Assembly (NCBI RefSeq): GCF_959029255.1
Contig: NZ_CAUFUE010000001.1
Span: forward strand, 1-64,000
DNA length: 64,000 bases
Direction of reading: 5' to 3'
DNA from: an uncultured Bacteroides sp.
GTDB taxonomy: Bacteria > Bacteroidota > Bacteroidia > Bacteroidales > Bacteroidaceae
Within the stretch, counting starts at the first letter, position 1, and each line of letters begins with the position of its first letter. Both the position numbers and the translations under genes were made by a program. Below, piece by piece: positions 7,798 to 16,180 of this stretch. The notes beneath the pieces were generated by a model that was not told the origin of the DNA, ran no database searches, and saw only the letters and a program-made list of their open reading frames with translations.

Positions 7798-10332
7798 ATG
7801 CTTGAACAAGACAGAATTATAAAGATTAACATCGAGGAGGAAATGAAGTCATCGTACATTGACTACTCTATGTCGGTCATTGTTTCACGTGCCCTTCCGG
7901 ATGTTAGAGATGGTTTTAAACCCGTTCACAGAAGAATTCTTTTCGGAATGATGGGACTGGGAAATACGTCTGATAAACCTTATAAAAAATCAGCCAGAGT
8001 TGTAGGTGAAGTATTAGGAAAGTATCACCCTCATGGCGATTCTTCTGTATATGGTGCGTTGGTGCGTATGGCACAGCCATGGGCTATGCGATATATGGTT
8101 GTAGACGGACAAGGTAACTACGGTTCAGTAGATGGCGATAGTGCTGCAGCTATGCGTTATACCGAGTGCCGTTTGCAAAAAATCGGTGAAGAAATGATGC
8201 AGGATCTTGATAAAGAAACGGTTGATATGCAAAGCAACTTCGACGATTCTTTGTTGGAGCCAACTGTTATGCCGACTCGTATTCCAAACCTTTTGGTAAA
8301 TGGAGCATCAGGTATCGCCGTAGGTATGGCAACTAACATGCCGACACATAATTTGACTGAAGTTATCAATGCTTGTATTGCATACATCGATAATAATGAT
8401 ATTGATGTTGAAGAGTTGATGACTTATGTGAAAGCTCCTGATTTTCCGACCGGAGGTTATATATATGGCATGAGTGGTGTGCGTGAGGCTTATCTTACGG
8501 GGCGTGGACGTGTCATCATGCGTGCTAAAGCTGAAATTGAAACCGGTTCAGCACACGACAAGATTGTAGTAACGGAAATTCCGTATGGTGTCAATAAGGC
8601 CGAATTAATTAAGTACATCGCAGATTTAGCCAACGAAAAGAGGATTGAAGGTATAGCTAATGCCAATGATGAATCTGACCGTGAGGGTATGCGTATTGTT
8701 ATAGACGTGAAACGTGACGCAAATGCCAGCGTAGTACTGAACAAGCTTTATAAAATGACTCAATTGCAGACTTCGTTCGGTGTAAACAATGTAGCACTTG
8801 TACATGGACGCCCTCGTTTGTTAAATCTGAGAGACTTAATAAAATACTTTGTTGAGCATCGCCATGATGTGGTTATCCGCCGTACCCAATATGAATTGCG
8901 TAAAGCTAAGGAGCGTGCCCATATTTTGGAGGGTTTGATTATTGCATCAGATAATATTGACGAAGTAATAAAGATTATTCGTGCTGCTAAAACTCCGAAT
9001 GATGCCATTACAAGTTTGATGGAACGTTTCCAATTAAGTGAAATTCAGTCTCGTGCTATCGTTGAAATGCGTTTGCGCCAACTTACCGGGCTGATGCAAG
9101 ATCAACTTCACGCTGAGTATGAAGAAATTCAGAAGCAAATAGCTTATTTGGAGGAAATTCTTGTAAATGATGAATTATGTCGCAAGGTTATTAAGGATGA
9201 ATTAATTGAAGTAAAAGAGAAATATGGAGATGAACGTCGTTCTGAAATTGTTTATTCTTCGGAGGAATTCAACCCGGAAGATTTCTATGCGGACGATGAA
9301 ATGATTATTACCATATCACACATGGGATATATCAAACGTACTCCATTGAGTGAGTTCCGTGCACAAAACCGTGGTGGGGTAGGTTCTAAGGGGACTGAAA
9401 CCCGTGATGAGGATTTCGTAGAACATATCTATCCTGCAACGATGCACAACACTATGATGTTCTTTACACAGAAAGGTAAATGCTATTGGTTGAAAGTATA
9501 TGAAATTCCTGAGGGTACTAAGAATTCTAAGGGACGTGCCATTCAAAATCTGTTAAATATAGATTCTGATGATGCTGTAAATGCATATTTGCGTGTTAAG
9601 AACTTGAACGATCAGGATTTCATCAATAGTCATTATGTATTATTCTGTACCAAAAATGGTGTTATTAAGAAGACATTACTTGAACAGTACTCACGCCCTC
9701 GTCAAAACGGTGTGAACGCTATCACAATACGTGAAGATGACCGTGTGATTGAGGTTCGTATGACTAATGGGGATAACGAAATTATCATAGCTAATCGTAA
9801 TGGTCGCGCCATTCGTTTCCACGAAAGTGCTGTGCGTGTTATGGGACGTACTGCTACGGGGGTGCGTGGTATGACACTTGACGAAGATGGTCAAGATGAA
9901 GTTATCGGAATGATTTGTATTAAAGATCCTGAAACAGAAACTATTATGGTAGTATCTGAACAGGGTTATGGAAAGCGTTCTGATATTGAGGATTATCGTA
10001 AGACAAATCGTGGTGGCAAGGGTGTAAAGACTATGAACATCACAGATAAGACCGGTAAATTGGTAGCAATCAAATCCGTAACGGATGAAAATGATTTGAT
10101 GATTATTAATAAATCGGGGATTACCATTCGTTTGAAGGTTGCAGATGTTCGTATTATGGGACGTGCTACTCAGGGCGTACGTCTGATTAATCTCGAAAAA
10201 CGTAATGATGAAATCGGTTCCGTATGTAAGGTTACCTCAGAAAACGAGGAGGAACAACTTGCAGAAGAAGGAGAAGAAAACATTATGGAGAATCCACAAG
10301 ATGAGGAGATAAATAATGAAAATGAAGAATAG
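7798..10332 (+). CDS. gyrA: DNA gyrase subunit A
   Basis: An 844-aa type IIA topoisomerase subunit that cuts and religates DNA while GyrB hydrolyses ATP. The winged-helix catalytic domain contains the active-site tyrosine in AAAMRYTECRL (about residue 120) and the quinolone-determining segment HPHGDSSVYGAL. Ser82 (equivalent to E. coli Ser83) is retained; Gly86 occupies the place of E. coli Asp87. The C-terminal beta-pinwheel has the GyrA-box-like NRGGKG, followed by a strongly acidic tail. Length and order are normal. The next gene starts 31 nt downstream (or overlaps if an upstream ATG is used), so the two may be co-transcribed. Confidence 0.97.
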   Translation: MLEQDRIIKINIEEEMKSSYIDYSMSVIVSRALPDVRDGFKPVHRRILFGMMGLGNTSDKPYKKSARVVGEVLGKYHPHGDSSVYGALVRMAQPWAMRYMVVDGQGNYGSVDGDSAAAMRYTECRLQKIGEEMMQDLDKETVDMQSNFDDSLLEPTVMPTRIPNLLVNGASGIAVGMATNMPTHNLTEVINACIAYIDNNDIDVEELMTYVKAPDFPTGGYIYGMSGVREAYLTGRGRVIMRAKAEIETGSAHDKIVVTEIPYGVNKAELIKYIADLANEKRIEGIANANDESDREGMRIVIDVKRDANASVVLNKLYKMTQLQTSFGVNNVALVHGRPRLLNLRDLIKYFVEHRHDVVIRRTQYELRKAKERAHILEGLIIASDNIDEVIKIIRAAKTPNDAITSLMERFQLSEIQSRAIVEMRLRQLTGLMQDQLHAEYEEIQKQIAYLEEILVNDELCRKVIKDELIEVKEKYGDERRSEIVYSSEEFNPEDFYADDEMIITISHMGYIKRTPLSEFRAQNRGGVGSKGTETRDEDFVEHIYPATMHNTMMFFTQKGKCYWLKVYEIPEGTKNSKGRAIQNLLNIDSDDAVNAYLRVKNLNDQDFINSHYVLFCTKNGVIKKTLLEQYSRPRQNGVNAITIREDDRVIEVRMTNGDNEIIIANRNGRAIRFHESAVRVMGRTATGVRGMTLDEDGQDEVIGMICIKDPETETIMVVSEQGYGKRSDIEDYRKTNRGGKGVKTMNITDKTGKLVAIKSVTDENDLMIINKSGITIRLKVADVRIMGRATQGVRLINLEKRNDEIGSVCKVTSENEEEQLAEEGEENIMENPQDEEINNENEE

Positions 10333-10363
10333 ACATAATATTAATTTAAATTTTTCTACAATC

Positions 10364-11578
10364 ATGAAAAGAGTACTATTTTCAATGGTTTTACTGCTTG
10401 CTGCAGGGTTTATTTTCGCACAAGAAAAGAATGTGAAAGAGGCCAAAAGCATCGCTAATGAAGTAAAACCGGACTTTGCAAAAGCAGAGCAACTTATCAA
10501 CGGAGCCTTGACCAATTCTGAAACAAAGGACAATGCTGATACATGGGATGTAGCAGGCTTTATTCAGAAAAGAATCAATGAAAAGGAAATGGAAAATGCA
10601 TATTTAAGAAAGCCCTATGATACTCTTAAAGTATATAATAGTGCATTGAATATGTGTAAGTACTATTTCAAATGTGACGAATTAGCACAAAAACCTAATG
10701 AGAAAGGCAAAATCAAGAACAAATACAGAAAGCCTAATTCTGCTGCAATCTTAGCAGCACGCCCGAACTTGATTAATGGTGGTATTCAGTTCTTCAACTT
10801 GGACAAAAACAAAGAAGCTCTTGAATTCTTTGCAACATACGTTGATGTGGCCGCAAATCCGATGTTTGAGAAAGAAAACTTGCTGCAAACTGATACCGTA
10901 CTGCCTCAAATTGCATACTATGCAAGTTTGGCGGCAGCTAAAATGGAAGATTATCCTAGTGTATTGAAATATGCTCCTTATGCTCAGAATGACAAAGAAG
11001 TTGGAAAATATGCTATGGAATTCATTTCTACTGCGTTGAAGGCTCAGGGAGATACAGCTAAATGGGTTGCTTCTTTGAAAGAAGGTATCCAAAAATATCC
11101 TGAGCATTCGTTCTTCTTTGGTCATTTGATTGATTATTATAGCAATAACAATAAATATGATGAAGCAATGCAATTTGCTGATGATATGTTGGCAAAAGAT
11201 CCTAATAACACATTCTATCTGTATGTAAAAGGATATCTTTATCATAATATGAAGAATTATGATAAAGCTATTGAATTCTACAAAAAGACTATCGAAGTAG
11301 ACCCAACCTATGCAGAAGCATTCTCTAATTTAGGTTTAATTTATTGTCTGCAAGCTCAAGATTTTTCGGAAAAGGCTACTACTGATGTAAACGATCCTAA
11401 ATATAAAGAAGACCAAAATACATTGAAAACTTTCTATGAAAATGCAAAACCTTATTATGAGAAAGCAAGACAATTGAAACCAGATCAAAAGGATCTGTGG
11501 TTGAACGGTTTGTATAGAGTATATTACAACTTGCAAATGGGGCCGGAATTTGATGAAATAGAGAAGATGATGCAATAA
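10364..11578 (+). CDS. secreted TPR-repeat protein
   Basis: A 404-aa protein if read from the ATG at 10364, which begins a clear signal peptide (MKRVLFSMVLLLAAGFIFA, cleavage before Q). An upstream in-frame ATG at 10316 overlaps gyrA and adds a charged leader without signal character, so 10364 is preferred. Tetratricopeptide repeats are visible in the C-terminal half, e.g. NKYDEAMQFADDMLAKDPNN and NYDKAIEFYKKTIEVDPTYAEA followed by a canonical third helix pair. It is probably a periplasmic or outer-membrane-associated scaffold for protein contacts. The position after gyrA is conserved in my memory of Bacteroides genomes, but no specific role is known. Confidence 0.85.
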   Translation: MKRVLFSMVLLLAAGFIFAQEKNVKEAKSIANEVKPDFAKAEQLINGALTNSETKDNADTWDVAGFIQKRINEKEMENAYLRKPYDTLKVYNSALNMCKYYFKCDELAQKPNEKGKIKNKYRKPNSAAILAARPNLINGGIQFFNLDKNKEALEFFATYVDVAANPMFEKENLLQTDTVLPQIAYYASLAAAKMEDYPSVLKYAPYAQNDKEVGKYAMEFISTALKAQGDTAKWVASLKEGIQKYPEHSFFFGHLIDYYSNNNKYDEAMQFADDMLAKDPNNTFYLYVKGYLYHNMKNYDKAIEFYKKTIEVDPTYAEAFSNLGLIYCLQAQDFSEKATTDVNDPKYKEDQNTLKTFYENAKPYYEKARQLKPDQKDLWLNGLYRVYYNLQMGPEFDEIEKMMQ

Positions 11579-11601
11579 TCCTTGTATTTTTCCCTATAAA
11601 T

Positions 11602-11638
11602 AAAAAACCTAATCAATTAAATTTTGGTTAGGTTTTTT
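11602..11638. terminator. bidirectional terminator between the TPR gene and usp
   Basis: A 15-bp stem with one G-U pair and a 7-nt loop, with an A run on the left arm and a T run on the right arm, so it could work for both strands. In the uninfected chromosome it would lie between two convergent genes (the TPR gene and usp); the prophage now separates usp from it. Confidence 0.8.
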
Positions 11639-11752
11639 ATTTATTTCCTTTTACAATTTTAGCTATGACTTTTTATGAGAATGATGTTTTTGAGAAGAAC
11701 TTTAAAAGTTGTGAGAAAAAATAAGGGGTAAAGTAAAGTGTTCTATATATAT

Positions 11753-11780
11753 ATTAAACATAATCATGATATTACTTGCT
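11753..11780. other. dif: attL: dif-like XerCD site at the left prophage end
   Basis: The 28-bp site splits as arm ATTAAACATAA, centre TCATGA, arm TATTACTTGCT. Reverse-complemented, the left arm is TTATGTTTAAT, which matches 10 of 11 bases of the E. coli XerD-binding arm of dif. Its centre and most of its left arm recur at 17949-17976. Confidence 0.7.
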
Positions 11781-11805
11781 TTTACAATTGTTATTTTTAT
11801 GTTTG
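11775..11805 (+). promoter_or_regulatory. candidate early promoter of the prophage
   Basis: CTTG (11775-11778) is followed after 19 nt by TATGTTTG (11798-11805), a full TAnnTTTG match with a 3-of-4 -33 box. The -33 element lies inside the phage-derived arm of the attL site, and the first small ORF starts about 24 nt downstream. Confidence 0.5.
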
Positions 11806-11828
11806 TGCTGTAATTAAAACCTATGGTT

Positions 11829-12014
11829 ATGGCGTATAAGCATTATACTCATAAGTATCGTAAAGTGATTGTAACTTATATGACTTGGTTTGATGGTAAT
11901 TTTCATCATAAGACTTTTAAGGATTGTACTTTGATTGAAGCTTCTAATGTTTATAAAGCCATGTCTCGTGTTTTTAATTGGTATTATATCGGTTATTCTG
12001 TGATTGATTATTAA
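11829..12014 (+). CDS. small prophage protein, function unknown
   Basis: About 61 aa, rich in Tyr, Lys and His (begins MAYKHYTHKYRK). The ATG at 11829 is preferred over 11823 because it carries the TTATG context shared by the other phage genes. It contains no recognisable motif, signal or membrane segment. It is the first gene after the left attachment site and its position suggests an early gene. It overlaps the region just upstream of the next small ORF. Confidence 0.55.
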   Translation: MAYKHYTHKYRKVIVTYMTWFDGNFHHKTFKDCTLIEASNVYKAMSRVFNWYYIGYSVIDY

Positions 12015-12030
12015 CTTAAATATTAATGTT

Positions 12031-12225
12031 ATGACTAAAGCTAAGATTTATGAAATTATTAAAATTGTTGCTACTGCTATTATTTCGATTGCTGCGACGC
12101 TCCTAGTTGAATCTTGTACTATGTCTATGAGTATCAGCAAGAATAATACGAACTCTAATCAGAGTACCGAACAGTCTCAGGCTACTTCTGTTGATAGTAC
12201 TAAAGTTGATTTGCAAATTAAGTAG
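12031..12225 (+). CDS. small membrane/lipobox peptide, smalltalk-like
   Basis: 64 aa from the ATG at 12031 (TTATG context; an earlier ATG at 12004 overlaps the previous gene). A short cationic start (MTKAKIYEIIKI) is followed by one hydrophobic helix ending LLVESC and then a Ser/Thr/Asn/Gln-rich tail of about 35 residues. The head resembles the very short smalltalk proteins of Bacteroides, which have the same helix ending in a cysteine. The LLVESC could be a lipobox, although Glu at -2 is unusual. It lies 2 nt ahead of the replication gene. Role unknown; membrane association is inferred. Confidence 0.55.
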   Translation: MTKAKIYEIIKIVATAIISIAATLLVESCTMSMSISKNNTNSNQSTEQSQATSVDSTKVDLQIK

Positions 12226-12227
12226 TT

Positions 12228-13727
12228 ATGTCGTTGATTAACCCTTTATCTAAGTGTCTATCTCCTATGCGTATAGTTAACCCTTATACTCATGAAAGTA
12301 TGACTGTTCCTTGTGGACATTGTCAAGCCTGTACACTTGCTAAGAACTCCCGTTATTCTTTTCAGTGTGATTTGGAAAGTTATTCGTCTAAGCATACATT
12401 GTTCATTACTCTTACTTATGCCAATCGTTTCATTCCTCGTGCTACTATTGTCGATAGCATTGAGCGTCCTTATGGTAATGATTTGGTTGATAAGGAAACA
12501 GGTGAGATATTGGGTGCTTCTGATTTAAAGGAAGATGATAAGGAACGTTTATTGAATAAATTCTATCTATTTGGTGATGTTCCTTATCTTCGTAAAACTG
12601 ATTTACAATTATTTTTTAAAAGATTCCGTTATTATGTTACTAAAAGATTGCCCTCCGAAAAGGTGCGTTACTTTGCCATTGGTGAATATGGACCTATACA
12701 CTTCCGCCCGCATTATCATATCTTATTATTCCTCCAATCAGACGAAGCGTTACAGGTATGTTCAAAAGCTGTACTTGAAGCATGGCAATTTGGTCGTGTC
12801 GATTGCCAATTATCCAAAGGTAAGTGTTCATCGTACGTTGCGAGCTATGTTAATAGCAGTTGCACTTTACCCAAAGTTTTTAAAATGTCTTCCGTCTGTC
12901 CGTTCAACGTACATTCTCAAAGGTTGGGTCAAGGCTTTTTTGAAGGTCAACGAACGAAAGTATATGCGTCTTCCCCTCGCGACTTTATTAAAAGAAGCGT
13001 CGTGCTCAATGGAAAGTATAAGGAATTCGACGTGTGGCGCTCGGCTTACTCTTACTACTTCCCCAAATGTAAAGGATATGTTGATAAATCTTCACGTGAA
13101 CGTGCTTACTCTTATCGAATATATGATGTCGCAAGGCGCTTATTCCCTACCTGTGAAACGGCGTATGACCTTGCGAAATCGATAGCAGCTTATATCTATT
13201 ATTTCCATTTGAATAAGGCTAGTTATCAATTGGATATTTTCGGTCAATGTTCAGATGTTTCTGAATTATATAAGATATCTCAGTATTTTTATGAGCCTGA
13301 TGTTTTGGTGCATTCTATTGATAGTGAGGAAATGTCTCGTTATGTCCATCGTATATATAGTGAGTTATTGATATCTAAACATTTCTTATATTTTGTATGT
13401 GATTCCCTTTCCTTGTCGGAGCAACTTCGAAAGTTGCGTATTATTGAGGATTTTTATAAGGAATTGGACTACTTGCATTTGAAAACGTTTTTTGAGTCCC
13501 AACAATTGTTTTATGAGAGCGACTTAATAGGCGATGACGACTTGTTAAAAGATACTTGGGACAATTCTTATTATCCCTATTTCTATGATAATGTTTATTT
13601 GGACTTTCAGTTGTATAAAAAACAGCCTGTTTATCGTTTATTTGATACTAATGTTAAAAAGCTGTTTAATGACCGTATAAAGCATAAAAAACTTAATGAT
13701 TTGAATAAGATATTCATCGATGAGTAA
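12228..13727 (+). CDS. microviral replication initiation protein (VP4, HUH endonuclease)
   Basis: A 499-aa rolling-circle replication initiator that nicks the double-stranded replicative form and stays linked to the 5' end. All three motifs are visible: motif 1 in FITLTYANRF; motif 2 as the metal-binding HYH at residues 162-164 within PIHFRPHYHILLF; motif 3 with two tyrosines four apart, Tyr203 and Tyr207 in SSYVASYVNSS. Two tyrosines are the hallmark of superfamily-I initiators such as phiX174 protein A. Cysteine pairs near the N terminus (CGHCQAC) may bind zinc. Its long C-terminal half (about 300-499) is rich in Tyr/Asp/Leu and has no motif I know. Confidence 0.93.
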   Translation: MSLINPLSKCLSPMRIVNPYTHESMTVPCGHCQACTLAKNSRYSFQCDLESYSSKHTLFITLTYANRFIPRATIVDSIERPYGNDLVDKETGEILGASDLKEDDKERLLNKFYLFGDVPYLRKTDLQLFFKRFRYYVTKRLPSEKVRYFAIGEYGPIHFRPHYHILLFLQSDEALQVCSKAVLEAWQFGRVDCQLSKGKCSSYVASYVNSSCTLPKVFKMSSVCPFNVHSQRLGQGFFEGQRTKVYASSPRDFIKRSVVLNGKYKEFDVWRSAYSYYFPKCKGYVDKSSRERAYSYRIYDVARRLFPTCETAYDLAKSIAAYIYYFHLNKASYQLDIFGQCSDVSELYKISQYFYEPDVLVHSIDSEEMSRYVHRIYSELLISKHFLYFVCDSLSLSEQLRKLRIIEDFYKELDYLHLKTFFESQQLFYESDLIGDDDLLKDTWDNSYYPYFYDNVYLDFQLYKKQPVYRLFDTNVKKLFNDRIKHKKLNDLNKIFIDE

Positions 13728-13757
13728 TTATATTAACATTTTTAACTTTTATTAGTT

Positions 13758-15503
13758 ATGGCAAATATCATGTCTTTAAAATCGTTGCGGAACAAGCCTT
13801 CCCGTAATGGTTTTGATTTGAGTTTTAAGAAGAACTTCACTGCTAAGGTTGGTGAGTTGCTTCCTATTATGTGTAAAGAGGTTTTGCCCGGTGATAGCTT
13901 TAAAATTGACCTTAAGGCATTTTCCCGTACTCAACCTATTAACACTGCTGCTTATGCGCGTATGAAGGAATATTATGATTTCTTCTTTGTGCCTTATGAA
14001 CTCCTTTGGAACAAAGCTTTTACCGTGCTTACACAGATGTATGATAACCCCCAACATGCTGTAAGTATTGACCCTACCCAAAATTTTGTGCTAAATGGTG
14101 AGATGCCGTATATTTCCTGTAAGGATATTGCAGATTACTTAAACAACGTGTCGTTTAGTGTTGATGAGCAATATCGTACGAATTACTTTGGTTATTCCCG
14201 TGGCTTGGCTTCTGCCAAATTGCTTGAGTATCTTGGTTACGGTAACTTTGAGTACTATGCTGCTGAAGCTTCTAATACTTGGTCTAAGTATCCTTTGATG
14301 GCAAATTTGAATATGAATGTTTACGGTCTCGCTGCTTATCAGAAGATTTATGCAGACTTTTTCCGTGACTCTCAGTGGGAACGCATTTCTCCTTCTACGT
14401 TTAACTTTGATTACATGAACGGACAAAGTATGCTTGTTGGTGTTGGTGATTCTAATTTTGCAACTAACTATAACTTCTTTGACCTTCGTTATTGCAACTG
14501 GCAGAAAGACTTGTTTCATGGCGTATTACCTCGTCAACAATATGGTGATGTTGCTGTAGTTACTTCTAACCCTCTTACTGGTACTATCTATGCATCCGCT
14601 GTTAATCCTATGCAACAAACAGGTACTACTACTCCTGTTGCCGGACAACCTTGGAGCACTTCTGCTACTATTCCTATAGGACAGAATACTACTGCTACTG
14701 CGGAATTTTCTATTCTTGCTCTTCGCCAAGCTGAATTTTTACAGAAATGGAAAGAGATTGCCCAATCTGCGAATAAGGACTATAAAGACCAAATTGAGAA
14801 ACACTGGGGTGTTTCTGTAGGCGACGCTTATTCCGAATTGTGTCAGTATCTTGGCGGTGTTACCTCTTCAATTGATATCAATGAGGTTGTGAATACTAAT
14901 ATCACAGGTAATAATGCCGCTGATATTGCTGGTAAAGGTGTTGGTGTAAATAATGGTACTATCTCGTTTAATTCCAATGGAAAGTACGGTATATTGATGT
15001 GCATTTATCACTGCTTGCCTATGATAGATTACACGACCGATTTGGTTAACCCTGCTCTAACGAAGGTTAATGCCACCGATTATGCAATTCCTGAATTTGA
15101 CCGCGTCGGCATGCAAGCTGTACCTCTTGTTCATTTGATGAACCCGTTACAAGATTTGGCAAACGCGCCTTACTTAAATCTTGGATATGCTCCCCGCTAC
15201 ATTGATTACAAAACCGATGTTGATAGTTCTGTCGGTGGTTTCAAGCGTACGTTAAAATCTTGGGTTATTTCTTACGATGACTATTCTGTGCTGAATCAGT
15301 TCGGTAATCTTGACCCCACAAACGAACCTTCTCCTAGTACTGCTCCTATGAATTATACCTATTTTAAAGTCAATCCTAATAGTGTTGACCCTATTTTTGC
15401 AGTTCAGGCTGATGAAACTATTGATACAGACCAATTGCTTTGTAGTACTTTTTTTGATGTTAAGGTTGTGCGAAATTTGGATACTGATGGTTTACCTTAT
15501 TAA
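13758..15503 (+). CDS. microviral major capsid protein (VP1, F-like)
   Basis: 581 aa, the usual length for Alpavirinae capsid proteins. The N terminus (KNFTAKVGELLPI, then the segment VLPGDSFKIDL, and MKEYYDFFFVPYELLW) is characteristic of microviral F/VP1 jelly-roll proteins, in which sixty copies form the T=1 shell. A Thr/Pro/Ala-rich stretch around residues 275-310 probably corresponds to a surface-exposed variable loop. It begins 30 nt after the replication gene with the shared TTATG start context. Confidence 0.93.
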   Translation: MANIMSLKSLRNKPSRNGFDLSFKKNFTAKVGELLPIMCKEVLPGDSFKIDLKAFSRTQPINTAAYARMKEYYDFFFVPYELLWNKAFTVLTQMYDNPQHAVSIDPTQNFVLNGEMPYISCKDIADYLNNVSFSVDEQYRTNYFGYSRGLASAKLLEYLGYGNFEYYAAEASNTWSKYPLMANLNMNVYGLAAYQKIYADFFRDSQWERISPSTFNFDYMNGQSMLVGVGDSNFATNYNFFDLRYCNWQKDLFHGVLPRQQYGDVAVVTSNPLTGTIYASAVNPMQQTGTTTPVAGQPWSTSATIPIGQNTTATAEFSILALRQAEFLQKWKEIAQSANKDYKDQIEKHWGVSVGDAYSELCQYLGGVTSSIDINEVVNTNITGNNAADIAGKGVGVNNGTISFNSNGKYGILMCIYHCLPMIDYTTDLVNPALTKVNATDYAIPEFDRVGMQAVPLVHLMNPLQDLANAPYLNLGYAPRYIDYKTDVDSSVGGFKRTLKSWVISYDDYSVLNQFGNLDPTNEPSPSTAPMNYTYFKVNPNSVDPIFAVQADETIDTDQLLCSTFFDVKVVRNLDTDGLPY

Positions 15504-15514
15504 ATATTACTATT

Positions 15515-15991
15515 ATGTGGTGTACTAAACGTCGTGTTGAGCCATTTGAACGTGTTGCTCAACCTAATAATTTGAATAGTTCTGTTATGAGAACTTCTGA
15601 ATTCTTGCAGTCTTCTCCTCTGGATGAATTCATGTTTCAGGAATTTGAATGTGATGGTGTAAAATCTGTCACTATAACTAGTGACATTTATATGTTGTTT
15701 AATCAGCAACGTCTTGATAAGATGTCCCGTGAACGTTTGATTGATTATTTCAATAACCTTTCTGTACAGCAACCTAAATTCTCGGAATTGCGTTCTAAGC
15801 TTACTGATAATCAGTTGATTTCGTTTGTTAAATCTCGTTTCCTCCAATCTCCTAGTGAACTTATGGCTTGGAGTAATTACCTTATGAGTAGTCAGGACAA
15901 TTTGATTGCTGCTATTGCTGCTGAACAGCAAACTGAACAACAACTTCAACAAGTTACAGAACCTGTGCCCTCTCCTACTCCATCTGAATAG
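15515..15991 (+). CDS. probable microviral internal scaffolding protein (VP3-like)
   Basis: 158 aa, placed between the capsid and pilot genes. It is hydrophilic, with predicted helices (SRERLIDYFNNLSVQQPKFSEL; then an ELMAWSNYLM segment) and a Gln/Glu/Pro-rich tail. Microviral scaffolding proteins are short, helical and poorly conserved, and this is the only gene here that fits the size and position; sequence motifs do not prove it. It starts 11 nt after the capsid stop. Confidence 0.55.
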   Translation: MWCTKRRVEPFERVAQPNNLNSSVMRTSEFLQSSPLDEFMFQEFECDGVKSVTITSDIYMLFNQQRLDKMSRERLIDYFNNLSVQQPKFSELRSKLTDNQLISFVKSRFLQSPSELMAWSNYLMSSQDNLIAAIAAEQQTEQQLQQVTEPVPSPTPSE

Positions 15992-16180
15992 GACTAACAC
16001 GGGGTAATAGGGGGCGTGTTTGCCCCCTATATACACTCTGAACTTCGGAGCGGATGCGCAGAAGATTCGGCAATGAGTCTTCCTATCAGATGTCGAAGAC
16101 GTCGGTTGACCGAGAGCCATCGGCTCGACGCTATACCCCCTAAAATATAAAGTTATGTGTAATTATAAAATATTTGAATT
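15992..16180 (+). other. structured GC-rich intergenic region of the prophage
   Basis: A 189-nt gap in an otherwise gapless genome, clearly richer in G+C than the phage genes. It contains a perfect 9-bp hairpin at 16007-16030 (ATAGGGGGC with its complement, 6-nt loop), a second at 16114-16126 (GAGCC, loop ATC, GGCTC), and a late CTATACCCCCT run that could pair with the first G run instead. Candidate roles are the complementary-strand origin, a packaging signal or a transcription terminator. A 14-codon ORF at 16155-16199 also has the TTATG context but overlaps VP2 out of frame. Confidence 0.6.

Noticed and set aside
10316..10363. Earlier start of the TPR protein gene
   Set aside because: It overlaps gyrA and places a charged leader in front of an obvious signal peptide at 10364.
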